Below, piece after piece: positions 23,108-32,730 of a stretch of DNA of 64,000 nucleotides. Within the stretch, counting starts at the first letter, position 1, and each line of letters opens with the position of its first letter. The DNA is from Magicicada septendecula (Eukaryota > Arthropoda > Insecta > Hemiptera > Cicadidae): contig CM068370.1 of NCBI GenBank assembly GCA_034769895.1, forward strand, positions 38,281,031-38,345,030. Reading direction: 5' to 3'. The notes under the pieces were generated by a model, which had not been told where the DNA came from, ran no database searches, and was given only the letters and a program-made list of their open reading frames with translations. A program made the translations under genes and the position numbers.

Positions 23108-23574
23108 TGTTGCGGTTTGGAAGCTCTTGAAGAATCGCGAGTTATTCCAAAAACGCTAATAAGGAAGGCTGGATTGTTTGTTAGAAAGAAGTGGACTGTA
23201 TTTGAGATATTGAACATGCGTTTATTGAATAATTTGGTTTGTTAGTTACGATCGGCACGTGCGGATGCGTTTTGAGGCGATAATGCCCGAAATCAACTTT
23301 GAATGAAATCGTGGTCCATGGTAGATGGACGCAGGTAGACGATTAAAGTTGAATGTTATAAATGTATGCTGAATAATAGCCAAAAGCCGCGGCTGTAAGA
23401 GAAGTGTTTAACGAGAGTTGCGCTCGGAGTCGTGTTATATACTAAACTAATACTGGCTTGCAGTCGGCTAGGCTGGCCGATTGCAAGGTTTGATAAAAGC
23501 GTGACGTCATCCGCGCGTGCCGTGCAATGTTAGTAGGCTGCTTACAACTGACAAAACAGTACAAAGTTTAAACA
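23108..23574 (-). repeat. Pao 5' LTR
   Basis: 467 bp, essentially identical to 16064-16530. It is followed by the GGTGT target duplication. Confidence 0.95.
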
Positions 23575-23579
23575 GGTGT

Positions 23580-24285
23580 AATCGTAATAATAATTACACA
23601 ACTTAATTAGTTTAAAATCATTTAAAAATTTATTAACCAAAAATTTCTTATTTGGTTGCGATTTAAAATATCATTATTGCTTGCTTGTGTGTGTAGTCGT
23701 AGCACACATCTAATTATTACATAAGTGATAATCTCGTATTACACATAGACATAATATACAATCTTGCACTATAATACACATTTATAATTATCTAATGTTG
23801 CTCTCTGCTTGCTCATTAGTGTGATAATTATTAGATTATCTAATTTCTTTCTAATGATCTCATTTCTTTTCAATATACTGCATATGCATTGCTTTGTTTT
23901 CGAATAAAATTTACTAATTACTTAATATCAATTTAAATATCAATGACTAAGTTATCGATTCAAAATTATGGTTTAAAACATTTTTTAAAACATTACTCTA
24001 ATTACTATACAAGAAATATTTACATTTTCAAAATTTATTAATTCATCTTTGAATTGGATTGTCTCTCTTTTTACATCGTTAATTATATTGTCTTTCTGTG
24101 AGTCTCTGTTTTACAAATACATGATTGTTTTTCACCTTATTGTCGTGGTAAATCTGCAGCATGTCCTCTTCGGTCCTAAGCCCGCGATCCTTTGTAGTTG
24201 TGTAGTCCTGGAGTCCTTGATCCTCGTCCCTTGCTGGATTCTATTACATTTACTTGGCTGCTCCATCGTCTCCCGTCATGGCCTC
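23580..24285. other. Unassigned AT-rich flank of the Pao insertion
   Basis: No domain was recognised. Its plus-strand frames are not convincing. Confidence 0.45.
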
Positions 24286-24470
24286 AGGTTGCAGTTGTTT
24301 TCACGAAAGTGATGAGTAGTCGTGAAGAACCTCCGGCTGCTGCTGTGGTTGATATACACAAGCTGTTGTCGCTGGGAAGAACCTCCGGCTGCTACGGTAG
24401 TTGTAGGAGAAAGAGTTGTAGTTGCCGGGCAGAGCCTCCGGCTGCGACTATGGTTGAACGAGACAGAGAA
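24286..24470 (+). repeat. Degenerate ~60-bp tandem repeat
   Basis: Three units are built around gaagaacctccggctgct: gtgaagaacctccggctgct, then gggaagaacctccggctgct, then a diverged gcagagcctccggctgcg. No protein family was recognised on either strand. Confidence 0.6.
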
Positions 24471-25600
24471 TTAAGTTAGCGCGTCTCGTGTATTTATGCC
24501 CTAGGGCGCTAAAATCATGTTTCGACAATATTCTGCATGTCAGAGCCTGTCGGTGGCGTCCTTTCTCACAAACTATTATTATCACACTTAATTCGCCTGT
24601 CTTCGCGAAATGCGAAGTCTTTTGAACATTACCCGATATTCGTCTTGTCGGTAATTTTTATGTGTTCACTGTGTATAAACCGTTTTTCTTTATCTTAATT
24701 AGCATAAGTTTTATTTATTTTTATTTTCACTACAATCACACTTTTTATTCTTTTCACACTATTTTTTATACACATGTGTGTCGTATTTTTATACACACTT
24801 TGGTGTATTTGGTTTTGTGATATTATGCACACACTCCTTACAAAATAAATAAATTCATATAATTAATAGCGTTTATTAAGGGTGACGCTTTTCAGGAATC
24901 GACAGGTCACACACACACACACGTAACATACGCGTGTACACACATAGTAGAGTGGCGCGATCTACCTGTCCCAACATGAAAGTTTGGCGTTCCTTTTACA
25001 GTTCAGATAGAAAGCTGAATTATTATTGCTAACAATATGAATTATTTATTTACTTTAATTAATTATTTTAATTACTTTGTGCAATGCACAGTACCCTATA
25101 CATTTGTACTGTTGCAATATATTGCAATGGAACATCGCAGAAAGGGAATTTGTAGCAAGGACTACATGCTTTTATACCAATTTATGACGTTATAGACATG
25201 TTGAAAATTGATTTTGTTAAAAATTTGTAAAATAGTTGTAAGTTTTGAAATAAGAAATGGGTAATTAACTGTTGTATGTCAAAATGCCCATCAATTCATT
25301 TTCTGTCATGTCAAGTGCGAATTTAGTGCGCGAGTGCACGTGCACGCGTGTTATTCGTATTTACATGAATAACTCTGGTATAAATTAACGTATTGAATTG
25401 AGACTTGGAGAGCTCATGCTTCTAAATTAGCGCTACATTTTTCTTATGTCAAAGAATCGAAACATATTATTTTAATATGTATTTCTTAACAGAATTCATC
25501 TTTCTAAAGAATCCTTACCTTCTGAAAGTCATAAAACTTTTAGATAAAATCTATACATGCTTTTGCCGTTTTCAGCAAAATTGATCAGAACTTCTATCTA
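24471..25600. other. Unassigned AT-rich sequence
   Basis: The stretch contains short (CA)n and (TTTTA)-like runs. No coding or mobile feature was recognised. Confidence 0.5.
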
Positions 25601-26340
25601 TCAACCTAACCCATCAATCACGTGCTAGGGGTTTCGACCAATCAGAGGCTCCAATTTTCATTCGGATTGGTTCCTCGTGAAGGAGGTTTGAGTCAGTTCT
25701 CCCTAACAGCTCGGCCTTACCAGACGTTGTCTCTGTGCGAGTTTGTCGTATCAGTATACGTTCTACATAAGGGTTACGAGTACGGAATCTTAGCAACGAG
25801 TTGCCCGTTTGCTAAAATCCATTCGGTATTAGAACTAAAATAAATTAAATTATTAATTAATTAGTGCTCTATCGTGTTAGTGAAGATCTCCTCATAGGGT
25901 CAGGTGTATTTACCGTAATACATCAAGACACGGGAAGGTGTAGGTACAATACACCGAAACTACATTAATTTAAATTACACCCATTATCGAGCCCTGAGAA
26001 ACGAGATAAACGCTATCGGTGTATCGGCGTCCGTGCGTGTGTGCGGAGAGTTCCACGTGCCATCAGTGCAGCAGATTCAACAGGCAGCGAAAGGTGGCAG
26101 TGAAAAGGATCAACGGTTTCATCAGTGGAATTCAACAATCAAGTAAAATAGACTATTAAGGAAAAGAAACGTTAAAATCGTTTACAGACATTAGTAAATT
26201 TAGAATAAATAATTTTTGTCAATCACAGACCATTTTAAATTTGTTTAAAAATATATCTTACTCCAGATAAAAGACTATTATTATTGTGTTTTTAATACTA
26301 TGCCTTCTATTTGTTTTGTTGCAATATATATATATAGTAA
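25601..26340 (+). other. Unrecognised segment, possible LTR or leader-type relic
   Basis: A GC-richer block (about 25615-25830) is followed by AATAAATT and AT-rich sequence, then a second GC-richer block (25985-26130). The layout recalls an LTR plus leader. I found no partner repeat, no terminal TG/CA pair and no primer-binding motif, so this is only a suggestion. Confidence 0.15.
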
Positions 26341-26342
26341 TT

Positions 26343-27530
26343 TAAAATTTATGTTTATATTACCTCAAGATCTCAAGATGTTATATTTTTCCTATTCGGA
26401 ACATGTTCGAGAGCTCCCGTGCTCTCATCTTCAGCCTTCCCGATCTTGCGTCTGGTGAAGTATTTGTGTGTTGGCTGGATACTGTTAAGGTTTCTTGTTG
26501 GTCCCTGGTCTTTTAAAGTTGTATTATTGTGTGCGATTGTGGTATATGTATTTGTATTTTGTGTATTTTCGATGCTGAGTGCTTTGAACAATGTGTCATG
26601 TTTTGTATTGATTTGTATTTGTTCAGGTATTAGTTTGTTTTGTGTTTTTTATGTTTGTATATTTGTAAACATTTCCCAAATGTTCATTATGGTGCCTTTG
26701 TGTGGTATATGTTTTATTAGTGTCACATTGGTTATGTCTGGGAATTCATGTCCTGTGTTTATTGCGTGTGTGGCTAAATTGGATTTATATATTTCTGGTT
26801 TTTTGTATGCGTTTAGGTGTTCAAAATAACGTTTTTTCAGCTGTTTTTTTGTTTGTCCTATGTAACATTTATTGCAATCTTGGCATTCAATTTTGTATAT
26901 ACCGTTAGTTGTTGTATTATCTTTGTTGTGTGGGCTATTTAGTTTTTGTAAATTATTTTTATTCGTTTTGTATGCTATTTTTATATCTGCGTTTTTAAAT
27001 AGTTTTGTTAGCTTTGTCATTTTATTATTTATGTATGTGAATGTGGCCCATTTGTTGTTGTTGTTATTATTTATGTGTTGTTCATTTTGATTAATTCTTA
27101 ATTGTTCAGTTTTTATTTTATATTTGATTTTATTTTCTATTTTGTTTAAAGTATTTTTATTGTATCCATTTTCATAACCAATTTGGTATACTGTATTATA
27201 TTTCTTTCTTTGTCAGTGTCTTGTTTGTTTAGGGGACATTGTGTTAAATAACGAATAGAACGCTGCCATTTTATGTTGTGGTGGGTGGTCAGAATGGTTA
27301 GGTATAATGATGTTGGTAGAAGTTGGTTTTCTGTATATTGCGTATTGTATGTGGTTGTTGTTTCTTGTGATGGTTATGTCTAAATAGTTGATTTTGTTAT
27401 GTTTTTCTTTTTCTTCTGTAAATTGTATTTTTGGATGTATGTTATTGATTTGTTTTAATATGTTATCTGCATTTGTATTTTTGTTACTTGATACATATAG
27501 CCCATCATATATATATAACATCGGTTTATA
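26343..27530 (-). mobile_element. Penelope-like element, 5'-truncated
   Basis: On the minus strand the order is as follows. First comes the C-terminal part of a Penelope-type reverse transcriptase (27521-27213), with a degraded catalytic-loop region YIYDGLYVSSNKN followed by KINYLDITITRNNNHI and YAIYRKPTSTN. Next is a GIY-YIG endonuclease (27020-26649) with NGIYKIECQDCNKCYIGQTK and a CCHH-like Cys/His set. Last is a 3' terminus with a hammerhead-like core at 26398-26436. RT followed by GIY-YIG is diagnostic of endonuclease-bearing Penelope-like elements. The N-terminal part is missing and the frames are no longer continuous. The GIY-YIG domain itself reads well. Confidence 0.85.
26398..26436 (-). 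ncRNA. Hammerhead-ribozyme-like core
   Basis: On the minus strand, CTGAAGA is followed by a six-pair stem II (GAGAGC with GCTCTC, loop ACGGGA) and then GAA-C-ATGTTCC, where consensus has GAAA. It sits just 3' of the Penelope-like coding region, as known for hammerhead motifs in Penelope terminal repeats. The relic at 549-588 keeps the flanks but changes all of stem II compensatorily. Confidence 0.6.
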
Positions 27531-27534
27531 GCGT

Positions 27535-28086
27535 CTGTCGTCGCTGTCCGATTTCCAGACTTTCTCTCCAATAATTTTTGTCCTGACAATGCTCTTCTGT
27601 CAGATTCCTCGCACTTAGAGTTTTCTGGATACTCTCTCCCCATGATCGTCTGGGTCTTCCCCTCTTCCTCTTCTCCGGGGGTAACCATTCCATTATTCAA
27701 ACCAAACTAACTGTCTTCTTTCTATTTCGTCTACTACTGCATGTTTCACATTTATCATTTCTCTAATCTGTTCATTTCTTATTTTCTCTTGCCTGGATAC
27801 TCTGCATGATCTCGTTAGTGGATCCATCTCTACAGCTAGTATTTTCCTTTTGTCCGCTTCTGTCGTTCTCCAACTCTCAGCACATGCCACCATATACCAT
27901 TTAATCTTTTCATAGCACTCCGTCCCATGCCTACTCTCTCCTTTATATCATCTGTATCTCTACCATCCTGCTTTATCTGTACTCCTAAATACTTATATGC
28001 CTGGCAATTTTCAATTTCTTCATTAATTTCCAATTGCAAGTTGGTTTCAGTACCGTACCTCACACGCATAAATACTTGCATAACTA
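27535..28086 (-). mobile_element. LINE C-terminal fragment
   Basis: The minus strand encodes NLQLEINEEIENCQAYKYLG, RVGMGRSAMKRLNGIWW, then ADKRKILAVEMDPLTRSCRV, EIERRQLVWF and a GRRRRGRPRRSW-like end before 27620. This is the same thumb/tail architecture as 10985-11545. The frame is interrupted and the piece is 5'-truncated. It abuts the Penelope-like fragment directly. Confidence 0.75.
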
Positions 28087-28170
28087 AAATATTAGCAATT
28101 TCTGTTGTATATAATATAATGTTTAACTAAAAATGAACTTTTTTCATGTGAAAAACTTACTAATTTTATT

Positions 28171-28210
28171 GGACGCGTTTCGGCTTAGTATCCGCCTTCT
28201 TCAGCTTTGG
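28171..28210 (-). ncRNA. Hammerhead-ribozyme-like core, left arm
   Basis: CTGAAGA, then A, stem II GGC/GCC around GGATACTAA, then GAAACGCGTCC on the minus strand. All conserved core bases are present. Stems I and III were not resolved by eye. Confidence 0.6.
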
Positions 28211-28607
28211 TAACAGACTGCCAGCATTTTGTAACGGTTGTGTGGAAGGTGAAGTGGGGGTGGTGTGTGGAGGAAGGGGATTGGCGCGGGGATTCAACTT
28301 ACTGTTTGTTTTCTGTATAATTGTGTCAAAAAGTGTATGTGATTTATATTGTAATTGATCGTTGAGTATGTTGTTTGGTTGTGTTGTGTGGTGTTTATAT
28401 ATTTCGTATTGTTCAGTTGTGTTGAGTTTTTGACCTTTGGGTATGTAATGTAAAATTTCAAGATTAGTGTCTATGTTGGTCTATGTTTTTGACACAATTA
28501 TACAGAAAACAAACAGTAAGTTGAATCCCCGCGCCAATCCCCTTCCTCCACACACCACCCCCTCTTCACCTTCCACACAACCGTTACAAAATGCTGGCAG
28601 TCTGTTA

Positions 28608-28647
28608 CCAAAGCTGAAGAAGGCGGATACTAAGCCGAAACGCGTCC
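28608..28647 (+). ncRNA. Hammerhead-ribozyme-like core, right arm
   Basis: The exact inverse copy of the left-arm core, on the plus strand: CTGAAGA at 28614-28620, then stem II, then GAAACGCGTCC. Confidence 0.6.
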
Positions 28648-28695
28648 AATAAAATTAGTAAGTTTTTCACATGAAAAAAGTTCATTTTTAGTTAA

Positions 28696-29124
28696 GTGTT
28701 AGTGCTGTGAAAGAAGAGATGAATAATCAAGACAACTCTAATATAATGTGTTTCCACTTTATCCCCCTTTGTCTCTCGAGTTTTCTGTTAGTAATTATGT
28801 CCCTCTACAGCATCTCTTCACAGTGTTAATTTCTTTAGTCTTAACTTTGTTGTTCTCTGATTCCGAATTTTTAAATACAAAATCAGAATTTCTTATATTC
28901 ACATAATGATGGTATTAGTGGTGCGTTATCCTATATACCAGACTGTAACTCTCTAATAAACAAGTTCTCAGTTTATGAAGTCAATACATGACCACTGCTT
29001 CGGTTGTACGTTTTTGTAACAATAATGTGACATTCCTGACACGCAATACCAGTGCTGTTAACTGCCAAATGTCCTCAACACATATCTCAAAGAGGTTTTG
29101 ATAAACTGTAAGGAGACATGTAAA
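28696..29124. other. Unassigned sequence
   Basis: No gene or repeat was recognised. Confidence 0.45.
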
Positions 29125-29135
29125 GCATAAGGATG

Positions 29136-29853
29136 ATTCCCGGAGATTTTTCCTAGTCCAATTTTCCTAAAAAACATTTTTCCTAAAACAAATTTCTCTA
29201 AAATAAAACTTCGTAATCTGCGTCTTATTCTTTTTTCGCGCCAGTCTCATTGCTTTTTTTTTTTTAATTTCTCGCTCTGGCATTTGGCTCAGTATTCCAG
29301 ATGGTACTGCACTTAACTCTCTCCTCAGAATTTGAGCGGGTGGTTGCTCAGGATGCCCTTCAGCAGTCCTTTTAAGGGACTGTTTAATAACTTCTGCCCC
29401 GGTCTCTTCCAAGTTTGATGGTTGCGAATGATCAGTTTTTGTAGTGATTTTGATATTTTTATCAATCTGCATGGTAACTAATCGCCCGCTGAATTCGTTG
29501 TTTTTTAGTTTTGGACACTACCAATATGTTTTTCCTACGACGGGCGGTCTAACACGATAATATATGTAATCACCATAAATTAATCTCTTGCCAACAATTT
29601 TTTGGATCCATTTCGGAATTTAGTTTAGTACAATATACGAACGTTTACCACTTGAATTTCACCTAATTGCGAAATTTTGTGATTTGGTTTAATGGTTAAA
29701 ATTTGTTATTGTTACTAACAATTTTACGTAAAAACTACACGCTGATTCGAAATTAGGAAACACGGAAAATGGATTAGGAAAAAGGATTTTAGGAAATATG
29801 GTCAATAGGAAACGTAGTTTAGGCAAATTGGATAAGAAAAAATGTTCGTTGAC
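29136..29853 (-). mobile_element. Short FLYWCH-domain DNA element with terminal inverted repeats
   Basis: The ends are imperfect inverted repeats. The left end reads atttttcctagtccaatttt and cctaaaaaacatttttccta. The reverse complement of the right end reads ATTTTTTCTTATCCAATTTG and CCTAAACTACGTTTCCTA, about 75% identical over 40 bp. Both ends extend inward with further TTTCCTA-type repeats. Flanks are gcataaggatg (29125-29135) and gcatagggatg (29854-29864), a plausible 9-11-bp target duplication with one change. Tandem-rich ends, a ~9-bp duplication and a FLYWCH frame suggest a MULE-like origin. At 718 bp it has no room for a transposase. Confidence 0.55.
29167..29535 (-). pseudogene. FLYWCH zinc finger plus linker fragment of a MULE-type protein
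   Basis: On the minus strand a degraded finger (YW-C-PKLKNNEFSGRLVTM, then a histidine in the DHSQPSN segment) is followed by AEVIKQSLKRTAEGHPEQPP, AQILRRELSAVPSGILSQMP and KKAMRLARKK. In insect FLYWCH/MULE proteins the finger is followed by just such a region (about 60 residues, ending AL...I.R.R). The second finger cysteine appears to be Ser and a stop lies in the finger. The MULE transposase domain is missing. Confidence 0.55.
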
Positions 29854-29864
29854 GCATAGGGATG

Positions 29865-30221
29865 CCTCCAATTGATCCCACGTTATAGGCCTACACATTG
29901 TGTTTTTGTAGACGATGGGGTAGTCAGTGGTCGCCAAAGATTACAATGAGTTGAACCACGTGACAACTCATTATAAGAGAGATATAAAGAGATTTATATA
30001 AAAGCAATTATAGTAAAAAATATATTAATTACATATCCAATCATAAATGACCTTATGCATAAGCAAACTTCGGTATTAACACGACCAATAAATTACTAAA
30101 AACAGACTCCTAAAAAAAATCGAATTGGCAGAGCAAAGGGAGATGGAGACTGAAAACCAGAAAACTAGGGGACCGTTGTAATCGAATCTATGAAAGTTTT
30201 CTGTACCTAAGGCATTCCATA
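29865..30221. other. Unassigned AT-rich sequence
   Basis: No feature recognised. Confidence 0.45.
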
Positions 30222-30548
30222 CCTAAAATCCTGACTGTTGGGCCTCGGTCCACTCCTGTTGTTACTAATAGATGTTTCGACCTCTCCTCTGGAGGCCACC
30301 TCCGTTTCGCCAACTGACAAAGTCTTCGTCAGTTAACCAAAGAGACCAAAGAGGTGACCTGAACAACTGTTTCTTCAAAATCGACTAGTTCCATTCGGCT
30401 TGTACAACAGTTTATCTTTTAGTTTTCTCTTGCTTCAGTACTGTGGTTAACTGATGAAGACCGCGTCAGTTAGCGAATCGTTATTGCACGATGAAGATGG
30501 CCTCGGCCACAATAGGAGCTGACCACGGCCCAATAGCCCGGATTTTAG
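30222..30548. repeat. Foldback element with imperfect ~115-bp arms
   Basis: The arms at about 30222-30338 and 30434-30548 are diverged inverted copies: left ctgttgggcctcggtcca, gatgtttcgac and tggaggccacctcc; right (inverted) gctattgggccgtggtca and ggccgaggccatctt. Each arm includes its own small hairpin, AACTGAC with GTCAGTT. The outer words match the family at 39582-39865, 45112-45215 and 63855-64000. Confidence 0.6.
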
Positions 30549-31274
30549 TCAGCGTGTTTCCAAACTCTATGAAAATTTTCTTTTATGAGAATTTACTAGA
30601 CGCACGATTTTTTTTTTTTTTTTTTTAGTTGTATAAATTAGACAAACTCCAGATAATACCCTCGTTGTAACGATACTCAGTACAGCCCATACAATCGTGT
30701 CACGTCGGGCGTTAAACTCGATTCTTGTAAACGTTGCTAAGAAATACTAAACGTGTATACGGTTTGTAAGTGTGCGCTCCGCTCCCGCGCATTTCTGTGT
30801 TGTTAGTGCTGGCGATGGTGCGGAGAAACCTATGCTAATCCAATGATTTACAATGTTGCTGCGCTGCGCACAAAGTAAACACCGTATGTACGCGGGGATA
30901 CTCTTGTGGTACTCCCCCCCCCCACCTACGGTCGCACTCACCGCGCGGTGCGCAACTTTTATAGTACAACTTTAAATAACATAATACCGCCCGTTCATGT
31001 TGCATTATTTACTCCTCTCCCAGCTTTCTAATGTAATACTACACACAAGTGTTGTTATAGACGAGGATGTTTGTAATAGTACAGACACTCGTACGGACGA
31101 GTAAACTTCGCTGTTCCCAACTTACTGTCGGCGACATTCAGCGTCAGAACTATCCGCCCACTAACTTGTCGCGTTTAAGTCTTCTTCGCTACCCCTTTAT
31201 GTGTATCATCGCATCTTTCCCAATACTGTATTCCGCACAAGCAGTTCTATACAGCAAAGGTTTTGTAAAATATA
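30549..31274. other. Unassigned sequence, partly GC-richer
   Basis: A T-run lies at 30609-30626 and a C-run at about 30915. A block between 30700 and 31060 is CpG-containing. No promoter or exon can be defined. Confidence 0.4.
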
Positions 31275-31885
31275 TAAAAACACTTGGTAAGTTTCACAAA
31301 TTTTTTAATTAACTCTGACAGCTGTTTCGACTAACTAAGCCATTGTCAAAGAGGCGAGTGAATGAAATTACTGAACACAGGATGTTAGTGGAGTGTAGGT
31401 GGTGAACATCTGTTTAGGGCGTATCTGGAACATCTGTGTTGTGATGGCGAGGGGGGTGTGTGCAAGAGACAAGGGAAGGTCAGGTGTCTTTAAAAACTAA
31501 ATATAAACATGAACGCAAAATATAAAATTAACTGAACTAAATATAAACTGAATGCAAAATTTAAAATAATGATGAACATTCAAAATAATATAAAATAAAC
31601 TAAACTAAATAACAGATTTTAATAAAGGGGATACACAAAATTCAGTCTGTTCATTGGTTAAATTTTTGTTATTTTTATTGCTTTTTTAATTTCTAAAATT
31701 TCTAACAAATCCATTTTTTTACCTTTTTATATGTTGTGGAGTAGTGTTATGTTTTTTGTGTCTATGAAGTGATTGTGTTGTAAGCAATGATCTGCAAAAC
31801 CTGTATTAGATGTATTGGTTAAAATCGCCTTCTTATGTTCAGAAATGCGATGTTTCAGAGCACGGCCACATACTTCTATACTGTT
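31275..31885 (-). mobile_element. Penelope-like element, second family (GIY-YIG fragment and terminus)
   Basis: The minus strand from about 31875 encodes EVCGRALKHRISEHKKAIL, then TNTSNTGFADHCLQHNHFID and TKNITLLHN, matching the second half of the GIY-YIG domain of Penelope-like endonucleases (GRALK.R..EHK, H.....H.F). After a stop a KKMDLLEILEIKKA segment follows, usual for the region after the domain. Farther 3', near 31315-31350, lies a degraded hammerhead-like core. The protein family differs from 26343-27530. A pogo-like element abuts its 5' side. Confidence 0.7.
31315..31350 (-). ncRNA. Degraded hammerhead-like core
   Basis: On the minus strand TTGACAA stands where CTGANGA is expected. 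It is followed by a four-pair stem (GGCT with AGTC, one wobble) and GAAACAGCTG. Two core bases are off consensus, so activity is doubtful. Confidence 0.3.
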
Positions 31886-32730
31886 CTATACTGTTTCCGT
31901 TCTTAGCTTAATCCTGATGTAAACAATCAGGCGCGGCCCATCTGAAACGCTATTTGCTACTTGAATTAGAGGCGTGTCACTCTTAAAGAACCAGCACAGA
32001 CAAGGTATATATAATGTTGATACTGTATAAACACACGTTAATTGTAATAATTTGTCCTGACCAAAGTAAAATTTGTGTGACAGTGTCAGACCACCAACAG
32101 TGAAACATTTTATAACACAAGTTAATGGCTTTTTCTTATTAACCGTTTAAATATCGCAACAGACAAAAACGTGTAAAGTTTATTTAAAACGAAAATAGAA
32201 GCCGTGATAATTACCATTGTACTGAATACTATCAGTTGCTGTCAGAGAGTAATTCAATACCTTCCATATCTATGTCTAACCTTGTATCATCACTTGAGCC
32301 AGCGTTACTATTGATAAGATTTTCAACGACATCAGTAATGTGGGCCAGTTGTCATAGCTTTTCACCTTCCTTGATTATATGCTGCATACAATTACTCCAC
32401 TTCTCCGCCGTTGTTTCATTTACTGCCTTCTCAATAAATTGTTTTATATCAAGCAGCTAACGCTGTGTTGTGGCGGGTAACATATTATCCTTTCAACTGG
32501 CTCCATATTAATTAAATACGATTCAGAATACAGTGATAAGCAGGAAGTCTTAAAACGACGTGCCCCGATTTAAGTGGCAAGATAACTCTGACTTGACTTT
32601 ACAGACATTCTGCATATGCGTGTAATACATTACTGTGTGGACCGTGTCAACGCCCTTGACGAATAGCATTTCAGATTTGCCACGTGGGTTTGTTTACATC
32701 AGGAGTGAACTAAGAACGGAAAGAGTATAG
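31886..32730 (-). mobile_element. pogo-like DNA element with 70-bp terminal inverted repeats
   Basis: The ends 31886-31955 and 32661-32730 are inverted repeats: ctatactgtttccgttctta, then cctgatgtaaaca, then catctgaaacgctatt, against ctatactctttccgttctta, cctgatgtaaaca and aatctgaaatgctatt. A TA dinucleotide at each outer end is compatible with a TA target duplication. Internally, the minus strand (about 32460-32240) encodes FIEKAVNETTAEKWSNCMQH and then DDTRLDIDMEGIELLSDS. This resembles the acidic C-terminus of pogo/DDE-1 transposases as known in insects. The DDE core is absent, so this is a deletion derivative. Confidence 0.65.

Larger units (their letters stand above)
16064..23574 (-). 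mobile_element. BEL/Pao LTR retrotransposon, looks whole
   Basis: A 7511-bp element lies on the minus strand. Its 467-bp LTRs are at 23108-23574 (5') and 16064-16530 (3'). It is flanked by the 5-bp duplications GGTGT at 16059-16063 and 23575-23579. The LTRs begin and end TG...CA and differ at one position that I could see (near 16093). A polypurine-like tract reading TTTTGGCGGGCAGTA on the minus strand abuts the 3' LTR, a form common in BEL/Pao elements. One long gag-pol ORF is uninterrupted. Near-identical LTRs imply a very recent insertion. I see no breaks. Confidence 0.95.
28123..28695. repeat. 210-bp near-perfect inverted repeat with Penelope-type ends
   Basis: The arms 28123-28332 and 28486-28695 are both 210 bp and reverse-complementary with one visible mismatch, separated by 153 bp. 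The left arm and spacer, read on the minus strand, continue one frame: LEILHYIPKGQKLNTTEQYE, YKHHTTQPNNILNDQLQYKS, then LFDTIIQKTNSKLNPR and a PKLKKADTKPKRVQ end. This resembles the C-terminus after the GIY-YIG domain of Penelope-like proteins. Each arm carries a hammerhead-like core. Confidence 0.85.

Noticed and set aside
24510-24560. Hammerhead-like string (GAAACATG preceded by CTGACAT on the minus strand)
   Set aside because: The core does not fit CTGANGA and no stem II can be drawn.
25601-26340. A third LTR element flank
   Set aside because: No partner LTR, terminal dinucleotides, primer site or target duplication could be found. It was kept only as an unrecognised segment.
30305-30335. 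CTGACGA ... GAAACGG on the minus strand as a hammerhead
   Set aside because: The intervening bases instead form a perfect AACTGAC/GTCAGTT hairpin that uses the core bases, so this is not a hammerhead arrangement.
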